Source of the DNA: JACZQZ01 sp046756945
Lineage (GTDB): Bacteria > Pseudomonadota > Alphaproteobacteria > Rhodospirillales > 2-02-FULL-58-16
Assembly: GCA_046756945.1 (NCBI GenBank)
Contig: JBHHXI010000092.1
Span: 1 to 12,444, forward strand
Length of the DNA stretch: 12,444 nt
Reading direction: 5' to 3'
The notes under the pieces: model-generated
The model's database searches: none
The model's input: the letters and a program-made list of their open reading frames with translations, nothing else
What the model was told of the DNA's origin: nothing
Shown: positions 1-5,477 of the stretch, one piece after another
Layout: every line of letters starts with the position of its first letter
Position numbering within the stretch: position 1 is the stretch's first letter
Program-made: the position numbers and the translations under genes

Positions 1-31
1 CGAGGGCGGTGAATCCGTCGTTTCCGGCCAT
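1..31 (-). CDS. N-terminal fragment of an unidentified protein
   Basis: Reading leftwards from an ATG at 31, ten complete codons are visible (M-A-G-N-D-G-F-T-A-L) before the window ends. A strong GGGAGG Shine-Dalgarno sequence lies at 37-42, five bases from the ATG, which is the main reason to believe in the gene. It follows pyrC on the same strand after a 109-bp gap, and a candidate promoter lies in that gap, so it may be transcribed on its own. Ten residues are too few to assign a family. Confidence 0.6.
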   Translation of the reverse strand, partial: MAGNDGFTAL

Positions 32-91
32 GCTGTCCTCCCTTCCGCGCCGCCGCGACATGGCGTGTGCCTTTCTTCGCGGCCGGCGGCA

Positions 92-120
92 TTCTTAGGC
101 CCCCGAATGCTTGCGGTCAA
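92..120 (-). promoter_or_regulatory. Candidate sigma-70-type promoter for the gene starting at 31
   Basis: On the minus strand a -35 box TTGACC (120-115, 5 of 6 consensus bases) is followed by exactly 17 bases and a weak -10 box TAAGAA (97-92, 3 of 6). Transcription would start near position 85, giving a leader of about 55 bases to the ATG at 31. The -35 and spacing are good, but the weak -10 keeps confidence low. Confidence 0.35.
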
Positions 121-122
121 TT

Positions 123-140
123 GGCGGCCCTGGCCCCGCC
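123..140 (-). terminator. Possible weak hairpin just after the pyrC stop codon
   Basis: GGCGG at 123-127 can pair with CCGCC at 136-140 across an 8-base loop, directly after the pyrC stop. No T-run follows on the minus strand, so this is at best a GC-only attenuator or mRNA end. A 5-bp stem can easily arise by chance at this GC content. Confidence 0.25.
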
Positions 141-1202
141 TCAGCCGTCGGCCAGACGCCAGCGCACCGTTTCGCCGGCCATGAACGGGGTGATGGCGCC
201 GCCGCCGGCGAGCGGCACCGTTTCCGGCACCACCCACTCGGCGCGCTCCAGGGTCACGGTGCCGGCGTTCGCGGCCACGCCGTAGAAGGCGGGCCCGTTC
301 AGCGCGGCGAAGGCTTCCAGCCTGTCGAGCGCGCCTTCGTCGTCGAACACCTGGGCGTACAGCTCGAGCGCCGCCGGGGCGGTGAAGATGCCGGCGCAGC
401 CGCACGCGGTCTCCTTTTCCACCGTGGCGTGGGGCGCCGAATCGGTGCCCAGGAAGAACCGCGCATCCCCCGATGTGGCGGCGCGCCTGAGGGCCGCCCG
501 GTCGCGCTCGCGCTTGGCCACCGGCAGGCAGTACAGATGCGGGCGGATACCGCCGTCGAACATGGCGTTGCGGGTGATCATCAGGTGATGGGCGGTGATG
601 GTGGCGGCGAGGCGCGGCGGGTCTCCGTCGCCCCGGTCGCGCACGATATCCACCGCGTAGGCGGTCGTCGCGTGCTCGAACACGATTTTCAGGGCCGGGA
701 AATCGTCGAGCAGGGGCAGGAGCACCCGGTCGATGAACACCGCTTCGCGGTCGAACACGTCGACGTCCGCGTCCGCCACCTCGCCGTGCACGAGAAGCGG
801 CATGCCGATCTCCTGCAGGCGCTCCAGCACGCCGCGCACGCGCGTGATGTCGGTGACGCCGGCGGCCGAATGGGTGGTGGCGTGGGCCGGATACAGCTTG
901 ACCGCGGCGAACACGCCGTCTGCGTATCCCCGGGCCACCATGTCGGCGTCCGTCCCGTCGGTGAGGTAGCACGTCATCAGCGGCGTGAACCGGGCGCCGG
1001 CGGGCAGCGCGGCGACGATGCGCTGCCGGTACGACAGGGCCGCCTCGGCGGTGGCCACCGGGGGGACGAGATTGGGCATGACGACGGCGCGGCCGAACCG
1101 GCGCGCCGTCAGCGGCGCCGCGGCGGCCAGCACGTCGCCGTCGCGCAGGTGCACGTGCCAGTCGTCGGGCCGGCAGAGGGTGATCGAAAGGGTCTCAGCC
1201 AC
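141..1202 (-). CDS. pyrC: Dihydroorotase (class II, PyrC type)
   Basis: Catalyses reversible cyclisation of N-carbamoyl-L-aspartate to L-dihydroorotate, the third step of de novo pyrimidine synthesis, in the cytoplasm. The 353-residue product has the normal length of the short PyrC family (amidohydrolase TIM barrel, two zinc ions). All expected ligands are visible: H16 and H18 in D-W-H-V-H-L-R-D, the lysine to be carboxylated at K102 (VKLYPA), H139 (HGE), H177 (FEHAT) and the catalytic D254 in GTDSAPH. Several of these match the E. coli PyrC numbering exactly, which supports the start. That start is a GTG at 1202 with an AAGGAT Shine-Dalgarno at 1212-1216, nine bases away. A repeat-bearing gap of about 250 bp lies upstream, so pyrC is probably transcribed alone. 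No key residue is missing. Confidence 0.97.
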   Translation of the reverse strand: MAETLSITLCRPDDWHVHLRDGDVLAAAAPLTARRFGRAVVMPNLVPPVATAEAALSYRQRIVAALPAGARFTPLMTCYLTDGTDADMVARGYADGVFAAVKLYPAHATTHSAAGVTDITRVRGVLERLQEIGMPLLVHGEVADADVDVFDREAVFIDRVLLPLLDDFPALKIVFEHATTAYAVDIVRDRGDGDPPRLAATITAHHLMITRNAMFDGGIRPHLYCLPVAKRERDRAALRRAATSGDARFFLGTDSAPHATVEKETACGCAGIFTAPAALELYAQVFDDEGALDRLEAFAALNGPAFYGVAANAGTVTLERAEWVVPETVPLAGGGAITPFMAGETVRWRLADG

Positions 1203-1228
1203 GGTTCCCCATCCTTGCAGCGGCCCGC

Positions 1229-1234
1229 CTTATA
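1229..1234 (-). promoter_or_regulatory. pyrC: Candidate -10 box for pyrC
   Basis: On the minus strand TATAAG lies at 1234-1229, about 27 bases before the pyrC GTG. It sits in a locally AT-rich stretch between the gene and the repeat element. No good -35 box is found 16-18 bases upstream (best GTGGCT or TGGCTT). The -35 position would fall at the edge of the CACAGAG repeat. Confidence 0.3.
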
Positions 1235-1253
1235 GCACGGGAAAAATGATAAG

Positions 1254-1359
1254 CCACAGAGATCACAGAGCACACGGAGGCATTCACAGAGAAAACGGGA
1301 TGCGGCGCATGGCGCCGCTTTCAAATTCCTCTGTGTCTCTTTCTCGGTTATCTCTGTGG
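1254..1359. repeat. CACAGAG-type intergenic inverted-repeat element
   Basis: The left arm carries three exact CACAGAG heptamers (1255-1261, 1264-1270, 1285-1291). The right arm carries two exact inverted copies, CTCTGTG (1329-1335, 1352-1358). The outer ten bases, CCACAGAGAT at 1254-1263 and ATCTCTGTGG at 1350-1359, are perfectly complementary. A compact central hairpin, GCGGCGC (1302-1308), ATG loop, GCGCCGC (1312-1318), sits almost concentrically inside. The AT-richer, patterned composition differs from flanking coding DNA. From general knowledge, similar CACAGAG-rich elements are scattered between genes in many unrelated bacterial genomes, and their chance translations (TTEITEK..., ...LCDLCGL) appear as spurious hypothetical proteins. 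A frame of that kind runs on the minus strand here and should not be called a gene. Function is unknown. Confidence 0.8.
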
Positions 1360-1406
1360 TGCAATCCAAACCGTGAAAAGGCGGAGGAAAGCCGGGGTGT
1401 CTTAGC

Positions 1407-1441
1407 CGGGCTTTGCCCGTTTCGAAAAAACAGAATGTCCC
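1407..1441 (-). repeat. Short hairpin plus GGGACATTCTG motif, possible REP-like remnant
   Basis: On the minus strand GGGACATTCTGTTTTTTCG (1441-1423) precedes a small hairpin, CGGGC-AAA-GCCCG (1419-1407). The motif recalls GGGGACATTC-type sequences that I associate, from memory, with REP or RAYT-type transposase surroundings. No transposase is present, and only one copy is in the window, so repetition cannot be shown. It could instead be the 3' untranslated region of the small gene ending at 1459, although the T-run precedes the hairpin instead of following it. Confidence 0.25.
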
Positions 1442-1458
1442 CTGTTCCGCGCCGAGCC

Positions 1459-1644
1459 TCAGGCGCCGCCGCCGTCCTCGTCCAGATAGGCGTCGACCCT
1501 GCGCCAGGTGTGCAGCTTGCCGCAGGCGGGACAGGGCACGGACTTCTCGCCGATCTGCACCGATTCGAAGGCATGCCAGTCGAAGGTCATGCCCGTGTAC
1601 ACCGGCTTTCCCGTTTCGGGACAGGTGATCATAACCCGGGCCAT
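1459..1644 (-). CDS. Small cysteine-rich protein, putative zinc-ribbon-like, function unknown
   Basis: The 61-residue product has a C8-P-E-T-G turn near the N-terminus and C38-P-A-C41-G-K-L-H45 near the middle. C8, C38, C41 and H45 could together bind one zinc ion, with T11 sitting where a fourth cysteine would be expected. The two P-x-x-G turns resemble zinc-ribbon knuckles. The tail is acidic (D-E-D-G-G-G-A). There is no signal peptide or membrane segment. The start is well defined: ATG at 1644 with GGGAGG at 1650-1655, five bases upstream. The next upstream gene on the same strand is 152 bp away, and a candidate promoter lies in that gap, so it may be its own unit. I recognise the style as a small conserved alphaproteobacterial hypothetical, but cannot name a function. 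Protein or nucleic-acid binding would be a guess. Confidence 0.8.
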   Translation of the reverse strand: MARVMITCPETGKPVYTGMTFDWHAFESVQIGEKSVPCPACGKLHTWRRVDAYLDEDGGGA

Positions 1645-1674
1645 GGGTGCCTCCCTCGAACGTTCACACACGGG

Positions 1675-1715
1675 CGCCGGAACCCGGCGGCCGGTACACT
1701 CAGGCGGACACCGCC
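1675..1715 (-). promoter_or_regulatory. Two tandem hairpins in the leader of the small cysteine-rich gene
   Basis: In the proposed untranslated leader, CGCCGG (1675-1680) pairs with CCGGCG (1684-1689) over an AAC loop, and GGCGG (1703-1707) pairs with CCGCC (1711-1715) over an ACA loop. Both stems are perfect but short. In DNA this GC-rich they may be chance. If the promoter at 1741-1770 is real, both lie inside the transcript. Confidence 0.25.
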
Positions 1716-1740
1716 GGCGCCCCCCCTGCCCGGCCGCGCC

Positions 1741-1770
1741 AGTGTAGAGGAAATTCCCGATTTTTGCCAG
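1741..1770 (-). promoter_or_regulatory. Candidate promoter for the small cysteine-rich gene
   Basis: On the minus strand a -35-like CTGGCA (1770-1765, 4 of 6 bases) is followed by an 18-base AT-richer spacer and the -10-like TACACT (1746-1741, 4 of 6). It lies between the stop of the ParB-like gene and the ATG at 1644. The predicted start near 1734 gives a leader of about 90 bases. Confidence 0.4.
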
Positions 1771-1796
1771 ACGTCCCGGGCACCCCGGCGCCGGGC

Positions 1797-2042
1797 TCAG
1801 AACTTGCGCGCCTGGACCAGGTGGGCGTTTATGGTCTCCTCGCCCAGCGCCTTGCACGCCTCCAGACGGTGCAACCCGGACACCAGGACGAAGCGGTCGC
1901 CGTCCCGGCGCACGCCGATGGGCGTCCGCAGGCCGTCTTCCATGATGCTTTCGGCCAGGGCCTCGACGGTTTCCGGGTTCAGGTCCCGGCGCCGCTTGAC
2001 CGGTACGTATATGTCGTCGATGGCGATGCTTACGATTTCCAC
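1797..2042 (-). CDS. Stand-alone ParB/sulfiredoxin-like domain protein
   Basis: The 81-residue product is almost exactly one ParB N-terminal-like domain. It opens with a beta strand (EIVSI), then I-x-x-D-D-I-Y-V-P and R-R-R-D-L, a helix (ETVEALAESI), E-D-G-L-x-T-P-I, a strand (FVLVSG) and the signature G56-L-H-R-L-E-A62, which corresponds to the G-x-x-R-x-x-A box of ParB. There is no helix-turn-helix and no C-terminal dimerisation domain, so it is not a chromosome-partition ParB. Relatives of this fold include CTP-binding ParB, sulfiredoxin and small nucleases, and the sequence does not decide between them. The chosen start is GTG at 2042 with GGGGGAG at 2049-2055 and a six-base spacer. A longer form from TTG at 2066 is possible but lacks such a site. 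It lies 67 bp after the secreted-protein gene on the same strand. Confidence 0.8.
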   Translation of the reverse strand: MEIVSIAIDDIYVPVKRRRDLNPETVEALAESIMEDGLRTPIGVRRDGDRFVLVSGLHRLEACKALGEETINAHLVQARKF

Positions 2043-2109
2043 GACCGTCTCCCCCGACCGGCACAAGACATGCCCGCCTCAGCCCCCTTCGCCGCCCCAG
2101 GGCCCCTGG

Positions 2110-2511
2110 CTAGCGGGCCTTGGTGCAGACCGTGTAGGCCCGGGCGAGCCCCTGGCGCGCCGCGGCGCCAAGGCCGTCGAGGGCCACCACCCGCCAGGTC
2201 ACGGCCGTCTCCAGGCCCGAGGACCCGCGCAGCACGGCGGGTCCGACCATCGGCGCCACGACGCCGACCGTGCCGCCGGCGCCGATCGCCAGCCTGCCTT
2301 GCACGCAATTGACGGACGACAGGGTGAACATGAAGGAATTCAGGGGGCCACCCTCGGTGGCCTCACTGACGCTCACAGGAACGGTCAGCTTGCCCGTTTG
2401 CTCGGCCGCCTGGGCGGCGAACGCGGCCAGCGCCGGAATGCTTGCCGCCAGCACGGACACGGAAAGGGACTTCAAAAGGGACTTCAAAAGGGACTTCATA
2501 TGTTTGTTCAT
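2110..2511 (-). CDS. Small exported protein of unknown function
   Basis: The 133-residue product begins with a basic n-region (M-N-K-H-M-K-S-L-L-K...), then a hydrophobic alanine-rich core (residues 16-33) and an A-Q-A-A site, with cleavage likely after A36. This is a Sec signal peptide. The predicted mature protein is about 97 residues, beta-rich in appearance and glycine/valine-rich. It has one early cysteine (C69) and one near the C-terminus (C129) that could form a disulfide in the periplasm. I recognise no domain. The start is ATG at 2511 with GGAGG at 2517-2521, five bases away. The internal Met5 would give a shorter form but has no ribosome site of its own. The n-region is built from a perfect 12-bp tandem repeat, entered separately. 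A hairpin cluster lies between it and asnB, so it is probably transcribed separately from the LPS operon. Confidence 0.82.
   Translation of the reverse strand: MNKHMKSLLKSLLKSLSVSVLAASIPALAAFAAQAAEQTGKLTVPVSVSEATEGGPLNSFMFTLSSVNCVQGRLAIGAGGTVGVVAPMVGPAVLRGSSGLETAVTWRVVALDGLGAAARQGLARAYTVCTKAR
2463..2498. repeat. Perfect 12-bp tandem repeat, three copies, inside a signal peptide
   Basis: The unit AAAGGGACTTCA occurs three times without mismatch (2463-2474, 2475-2486, 2487-2498). Read on the minus strand it codes for K-S-L-L, K-S-L-L, K-S-L in the n-region and early core of the exported protein's signal peptide. Being a multiple of three, copy-number change would lengthen or shorten the signal peptide by four residues without a frameshift. 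It is also AT-richer than its surroundings. Confidence 0.95.
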
Positions 2512-2560
2512 GGCTTCCTCCCGCCATAATGTCGCGCCCGCTGTCCCCGGTGCGGGTGCC

Positions 2561-2576
2561 CCCACGGATGCGTGGG
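2561..2576 (-). other. Hairpin upstream of the exported-protein gene
   Basis: CCCACG (2561-2566) pairs perfectly with CGTGGG (2571-2576) around a four-base loop. It lies between the asnB terminator-like hairpins and the exported-protein start, so it belongs either to that gene's leader or to the asnB 3' end. I found no convincing promoter for the exported-protein gene in 2522-2615. Confidence 0.35.
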
Positions 2577-2615
2577 TTGGCTCAAGGTAGCAGAAACGGG
2601 TGTGCGGCGCCATCG

Positions 2616-2667
2616 GGGGCGGTTTTCCGCCCCTTGCGGCGCGCCCCGGGGGCAAGCCCGCCGGGGC
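2616..2667 (-). terminator. Tandem hairpins after asnB, likely transcription end
   Basis: Two strong stems follow the asnB stop codon. The first, 2643-2649 (GCCCCGG) with 2661-2667 (CCGGGGC), is extended inward by three G-C pairs with one bulged base. The second is GGGGCGG (2616-2622) with CCGCCCC (2627-2633) around a perfect four-base loop (AAAA on the transcript strand). Neither is followed by a T-run, so it is not a textbook intrinsic terminator. The position, stem strength and end of the operon make a termination or mRNA-stabilising role likely. Confidence 0.55.
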
Positions 2668-2669
2668 CT

Positions 2670-4448
2670 TCAGGTCTCCGCCGCCAGGGTCTCGAAGACG
2701 TCGCCTTCGGCGGCCAGGCCTTCGATGTGGGCGCGGTGCCAGAGGGCGAAGAACAGGAGGTTCCACGCCGCCCGGCCCTGTCGTTTGCCGGAGCCCCCAA
2801 ACAGGTCCTCGACGGCGCCCGGCCGGCAGGCCTCCCGCACCCCGGGCTGGTTCGCCACCAGGGGTCCCAGGTCCTTGCCCCGGCCGGCAATCCAGCCGGC
2901 CACCGGCACGGTGAAGCCGCGCTTCCTGGAGAACGGGCGGGCCGAGGGGAGCCGGCGCTTGACGAAGCGCCGCAAAAGCCACTTGCCCAGGCCGCGCCGT
3001 ACCTTGAGCCGGTCGGGCAGGCGGAAGGCCACCGCGGCCACCTTTGGGTCGAGGAACGGCGTGCGCCCCTCCACCCCGTGGGCCATCAGGCAGCGGTCGA
3101 GCTTGGCGAGAAGGTCGTGGGGCAGCCAGTCGGCGCAGTCCACGGCCTGGGCGACCTGCAACCGGGTGCGGCCGGGCCGGGTTTCGGCACCCTCGGCCAA
3201 CCCTACACCGGCGCGCCAGTTGCCCGGATAGGTGCGCAGCACGTCCATGCCGTCGAAGGCGCCGCGGGCCCGCATGGGCCGGCCGCCGAAAAGCCGCGAC
3301 CGGGCGTTCCTCCGGTACCGGCCGTAGCCGGCGAACAGTTCGTCCCCGCCCTCGCCCGTCAGGATCACCTTGAGGCCGGCCTCGCGGGCCAGGCGCGCCA
3401 GCTTGTAGCTGGGCAGCAGCGCGTAGTCGGCGGCCGGGTCGTCCATGGCCTGGGCGACGGCGGGCAGCAGCCGCCAGAAATCGTCCTCGGCGAACTCCAC
3501 CGCTTCGAAGCGCGCCCCGGCGGCCTCGGCGACGACGCGGGCGTGGTCCCGTTCGTCGGCGACGCCGGGCGCCGAGAACCCGGCGCAAAACGCCTGCACC
3601 GGCTCATCGTTGAGCTCGCGCATGAGCGCCAGCAGGGCCGACGAATCGACGCCGCCGGACAGGAACATGCCGTAGGGCACGTCGGAGCGCTGGTGCACCG
3701 TGACGCTGTCGGTCAGCGCGTCGGCGAGGCGCCGGCCGGCCTCCGCCGCGCCCCAGGCCTCGGGCGCGCCGTCGGGCAGGGCTTGCAGGCGCCGGCGTTT
3801 GACGACGTGGCCGCGCTCGACGGCGATGGTCTCGCCGGGCAGCAGCCGCTGGATGCCCTTGAAGGCCGTCTTCCGTCCGCACGTGAACTGGAGCTGGAAA
3901 AGCTGGTCCCGGCTTTCGGTCCGGAGCGCGCGCCCCGCCAGGTCCGCCTCGAGCAGGGCCTGGGGCTCGGAGGCGAAGGCGAAACGGCCGGCGGTCTCGG
4001 TGTAATAGAGCGGCTTGATGCCGAAGGGGTCGCGGGCCAGGACCAGGCGGTTGCGCGCCCGGTCGTGGATGGCGATGGCGTACATGCCGCGCAGGAGCCC
4101 GGTGAAATCCAGGCCGTGGCGCAGGTACAGATGCAGCGCCGGCTCGCAGTCCGACCGGGTGGTGAATTCGGCGCCGGCCAGGTCCTCGCGCAGTTCCACA
4201 TAGTTGTAGATCTCGGCGTTGGCGACGATGGCGGCGCCGTCCGCCGCCCCCGCCGGCCCATAGATGGGCTGGTCGCCGGTCTCCAGGTCGATGATGGCGA
4301 GCCGGGTCTGCACCATGCCGACGCCGCCGGCCATGTGGCGCCCGCGCCCGTCCGGCCCGCGGTGGGCGAGGGCGTCGGCGAGGCGCTCCAGGGTCGGTTC
4401 GCCGGGCGGCGAGCCGTCGGCGGTCATGATGCCGGCGATGCCGCACAT
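2670..4448 (-). CDS. asnB: Asparagine synthetase (glutamine-hydrolysing) family amidotransferase, probably glycan-associated
   Basis: The 592-residue product has the two AsnB domains. The N-terminal class II glutaminase carries the nucleophile Cys2 (M-C-G-I-A-G, exposed after Met removal), R49, N77-A78-E79-I-Y-N and D100. The C-terminal synthetase carries the ATP loop S264-G-G-V-D-S-S and T-G-E-G-G-D-E (364-370). Known members move ammonia from glutamine to an adenylated carboxylate, usually aspartate. Some members in polysaccharide clusters amidate sugar acids instead. Here it is the last gene after two glycosyltransferases and its ATG overlaps the preceding stop by one base (TGATG), so a glycan role is a reasonable inference, but plain asparagine synthesis is not excluded. 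The usual Gly of N-G-E-I-Y-N is Ala78. The only ribosome-site candidate is AAGG at 4459-4462, so translation is probably coupled. Confidence 0.93.
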   Translation of the reverse strand: MCGIAGIMTADGSPPGEPTLERLADALAHRGPDGRGRHMAGGVGMVQTRLAIIDLETGDQPIYGPAGAADGAAIVANAEIYNYVELREDLAGAEFTTRSDCEPALHLYLRHGLDFTGLLRGMYAIAIHDRARNRLVLARDPFGIKPLYYTETAGRFAFASEPQALLEADLAGRALRTESRDQLFQLQFTCGRKTAFKGIQRLLPGETIAVERGHVVKRRRLQALPDGAPEAWGAAEAGRRLADALTDSVTVHQRSDVPYGMFLSGGVDSSALLALMRELNDEPVQAFCAGFSAPGVADERDHARVVAEAAGARFEAVEFAEDDFWRLLPAVAQAMDDPAADYALLPSYKLARLAREAGLKVILTGEGGDELFAGYGRYRRNARSRLFGGRPMRARGAFDGMDVLRTYPGNWRAGVGLAEGAETRPGRTRLQVAQAVDCADWLPHDLLAKLDRCLMAHGVEGRTPFLDPKVAAVAFRLPDRLKVRRGLGKWLLRRFVKRRLPSARPFSRKRGFTVPVAGWIAGRGKDLGPLVANQPGVREACRPGAVEDLFGGSGKRQGRAAWNLLFFALWHRAHIEGLAAEGDVFETLAAET

Positions 4449-5470
4449 CAGGAGGTGACCTTTTCGAAGAAGTCGAGATAGCGTTGCACGCCGACGGCCT
4501 CGGTGAAGCGCGCCTCGTATTCGGCCCGGCCTTTCCGGGCGAGGCGCGCGCGCAGGGCGTCGTCGCCGACGACGCCGCGGATGGCGTTGGCGAGCGCCGC
4601 CGCATCGTCCACCGGCGTCAGCACGCCGGTCTCCCGGTGCTCTATCAGGGTGCCCGGACCCAGGCTGTCGGCGGCGATCACCGGGACGCCCTGGGCCCAG
4701 GCCTCGATGACCACGTTGCCCAGGGGCTCGCGGCGCGACGGACAGACGAAGACGTCGGCGGCGGCGAAAAGCGCCGCGGTGTCCTCGCGCCAGCCCAGGA
4801 AGCGCACCCTGGGCTTGACCGCCAGGTGCTGCGCCAGGCCTTCCAGCTCGCCGCGCAACGGCCCCTCGCCGGCCAGCCACAGGTACACGTCGGGGGCCTG
4901 GGCCAGGGCCCGGAGCAACACGTCGAAGGCCTTGTTCTCGTGCAGGCGGCCGAGGGCCAGGAGAACCGGCGCCCCCGGGGGGGTGAACAGCTCGCTGCGG
5001 GAGACGGGCAGCGCCGTCTCCTGGCTGGCGAAATTGGGCAGGTAGTGGGCGCGGTCGGCCGGCCAGCCCGATTTCTCCAGGTATTCCACGATGTCCTCGG
5101 TGTTGGCGATCAGGTGGTCGCAGCGCCGGTAGTACTTGACGTCGTAATAGCCGCCGAGCCGGCCGACGTGAACGAAATCGCCGCGCGGACACAGGTACGT
5201 CGCGCGGTTCATCCAGGTGACGACGACGGCGGGGCGGAATTGCCTGATCTCGCGCCGCAACGCCAGCCGCGTGCGCACATCCAGCGGGTTGCCGAAGGGC
5301 AGTTGCACGGGCTCGACGCCGCCGGCGCCGAGGATGGCGGCGCGCCGGGGGTGGCGCCGGATCGCCACGCGCTGCTCGAGGCCGGCCCGATCGAGGGCCG
5401 GCACCAGGCGGGTAAAGAACGCTTCGGCGCCGCCGTATTCACCGCCCGCCATGGCCTGCAGGACGCGCAT
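4448..5470 (-). CDS. Glycosyltransferase family 4 (GT-B fold), probable LPS/surface-glycan sugar transferase
   Basis: The 340-residue product transfers a sugar from an activated donor to a growing glycan at the cytoplasmic face of the inner membrane. The GT4 pattern is clear. A glycine-rich N-terminal acceptor loop (G-G-E-Y-G-G-A-E, 9-16) comes first. The donor domain opens with G-R-L-H-E-N-K (174-180), where R175 and K180 are the usual phosphate contacts. The E-x7-E motif follows, with E248 and E256 (R-E-P-L-G-N-V-V-I-E), then G-V-P-V-I-A. There is no signal peptide. The start is ATG at 5470 with GAGG at 5476-5479, five bases upstream and overlapping the stop of the preceding gene. It lies 7 bp after the GT9 gene and overlaps asnB by one base, so all three are surely one operon. 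Donor and acceptor sugars cannot be read from the sequence. Confidence 0.93.
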   Translation of the reverse strand: MRVLQAMAGGEYGGAEAFFTRLVPALDRAGLEQRVAIRRHPRRAAILGAGGVEPVQLPFGNPLDVRTRLALRREIRQFRPAVVVTWMNRATYLCPRGDFVHVGRLGGYYDVKYYRRCDHLIANTEDIVEYLEKSGWPADRAHYLPNFASQETALPVSRSELFTPPGAPVLLALGRLHENKAFDVLLRALAQAPDVYLWLAGEGPLRGELEGLAQHLAVKPRVRFLGWREDTAALFAAADVFVCPSRREPLGNVVIEAWAQGVPVIAADSLGPGTLIEHRETGVLTPVDDAAALANAIRGVVGDDALRARLARKGRAEYEARFTEAVGVQRYLDFFEKVTS

Positions 5471-5477
5471 CAGGACC

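Noticed and set aside
111..1235. 374-residue open frame on the plus strand opposite pyrC
   Set aside because: It is rich in R, G, H and A, typical of the antisense of a high-GC gene, and pyrC on the other strand is certain.
1109..1369. 86-residue minus-strand frame containing T-T-E-I-T-E-K and L-C-D-L-C-G-L
   Set aside because: It is the chance translation of the CACAGAG repeat, a known source of false hypothetical proteins, and it runs into pyrC in another frame.
1775..1795. CCCGG-rich palindromes after the ParB-like stop as a terminator
   Set aside because: Several short alternative pairings compete, and the minus strand continues with an A-run, not a T-run. Support is too weak to list as a feature.
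1459..2064. 201-residue extended frame including the small cysteine-rich protein
   Set aside because: The extra N-terminal part is low-complexity R/G/P sequence overlapping the ParB-like gene. The ATG at 1644 has a strong ribosome site.
2043..2109. Palindrome CCAGGGGCCCTGG after the exported-protein stop as a terminator
   Set aside because: The loop would be a single base unless the stem is shortened to four pairs, and no T-run follows.
4449..4458. Perfect AGGAGGTGA Shine-Dalgarno on the plus strand
   Set aside because: No start codon follows at a usable distance, and the region is coding on the minus strand.
2442..4481. 679-residue plus-strand frame opposite asnB
   Set aside because: A stop-free antisense shadow caused by GC bias. 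The asnB frame has intact catalytic motifs, while this one has no recognisable domain.
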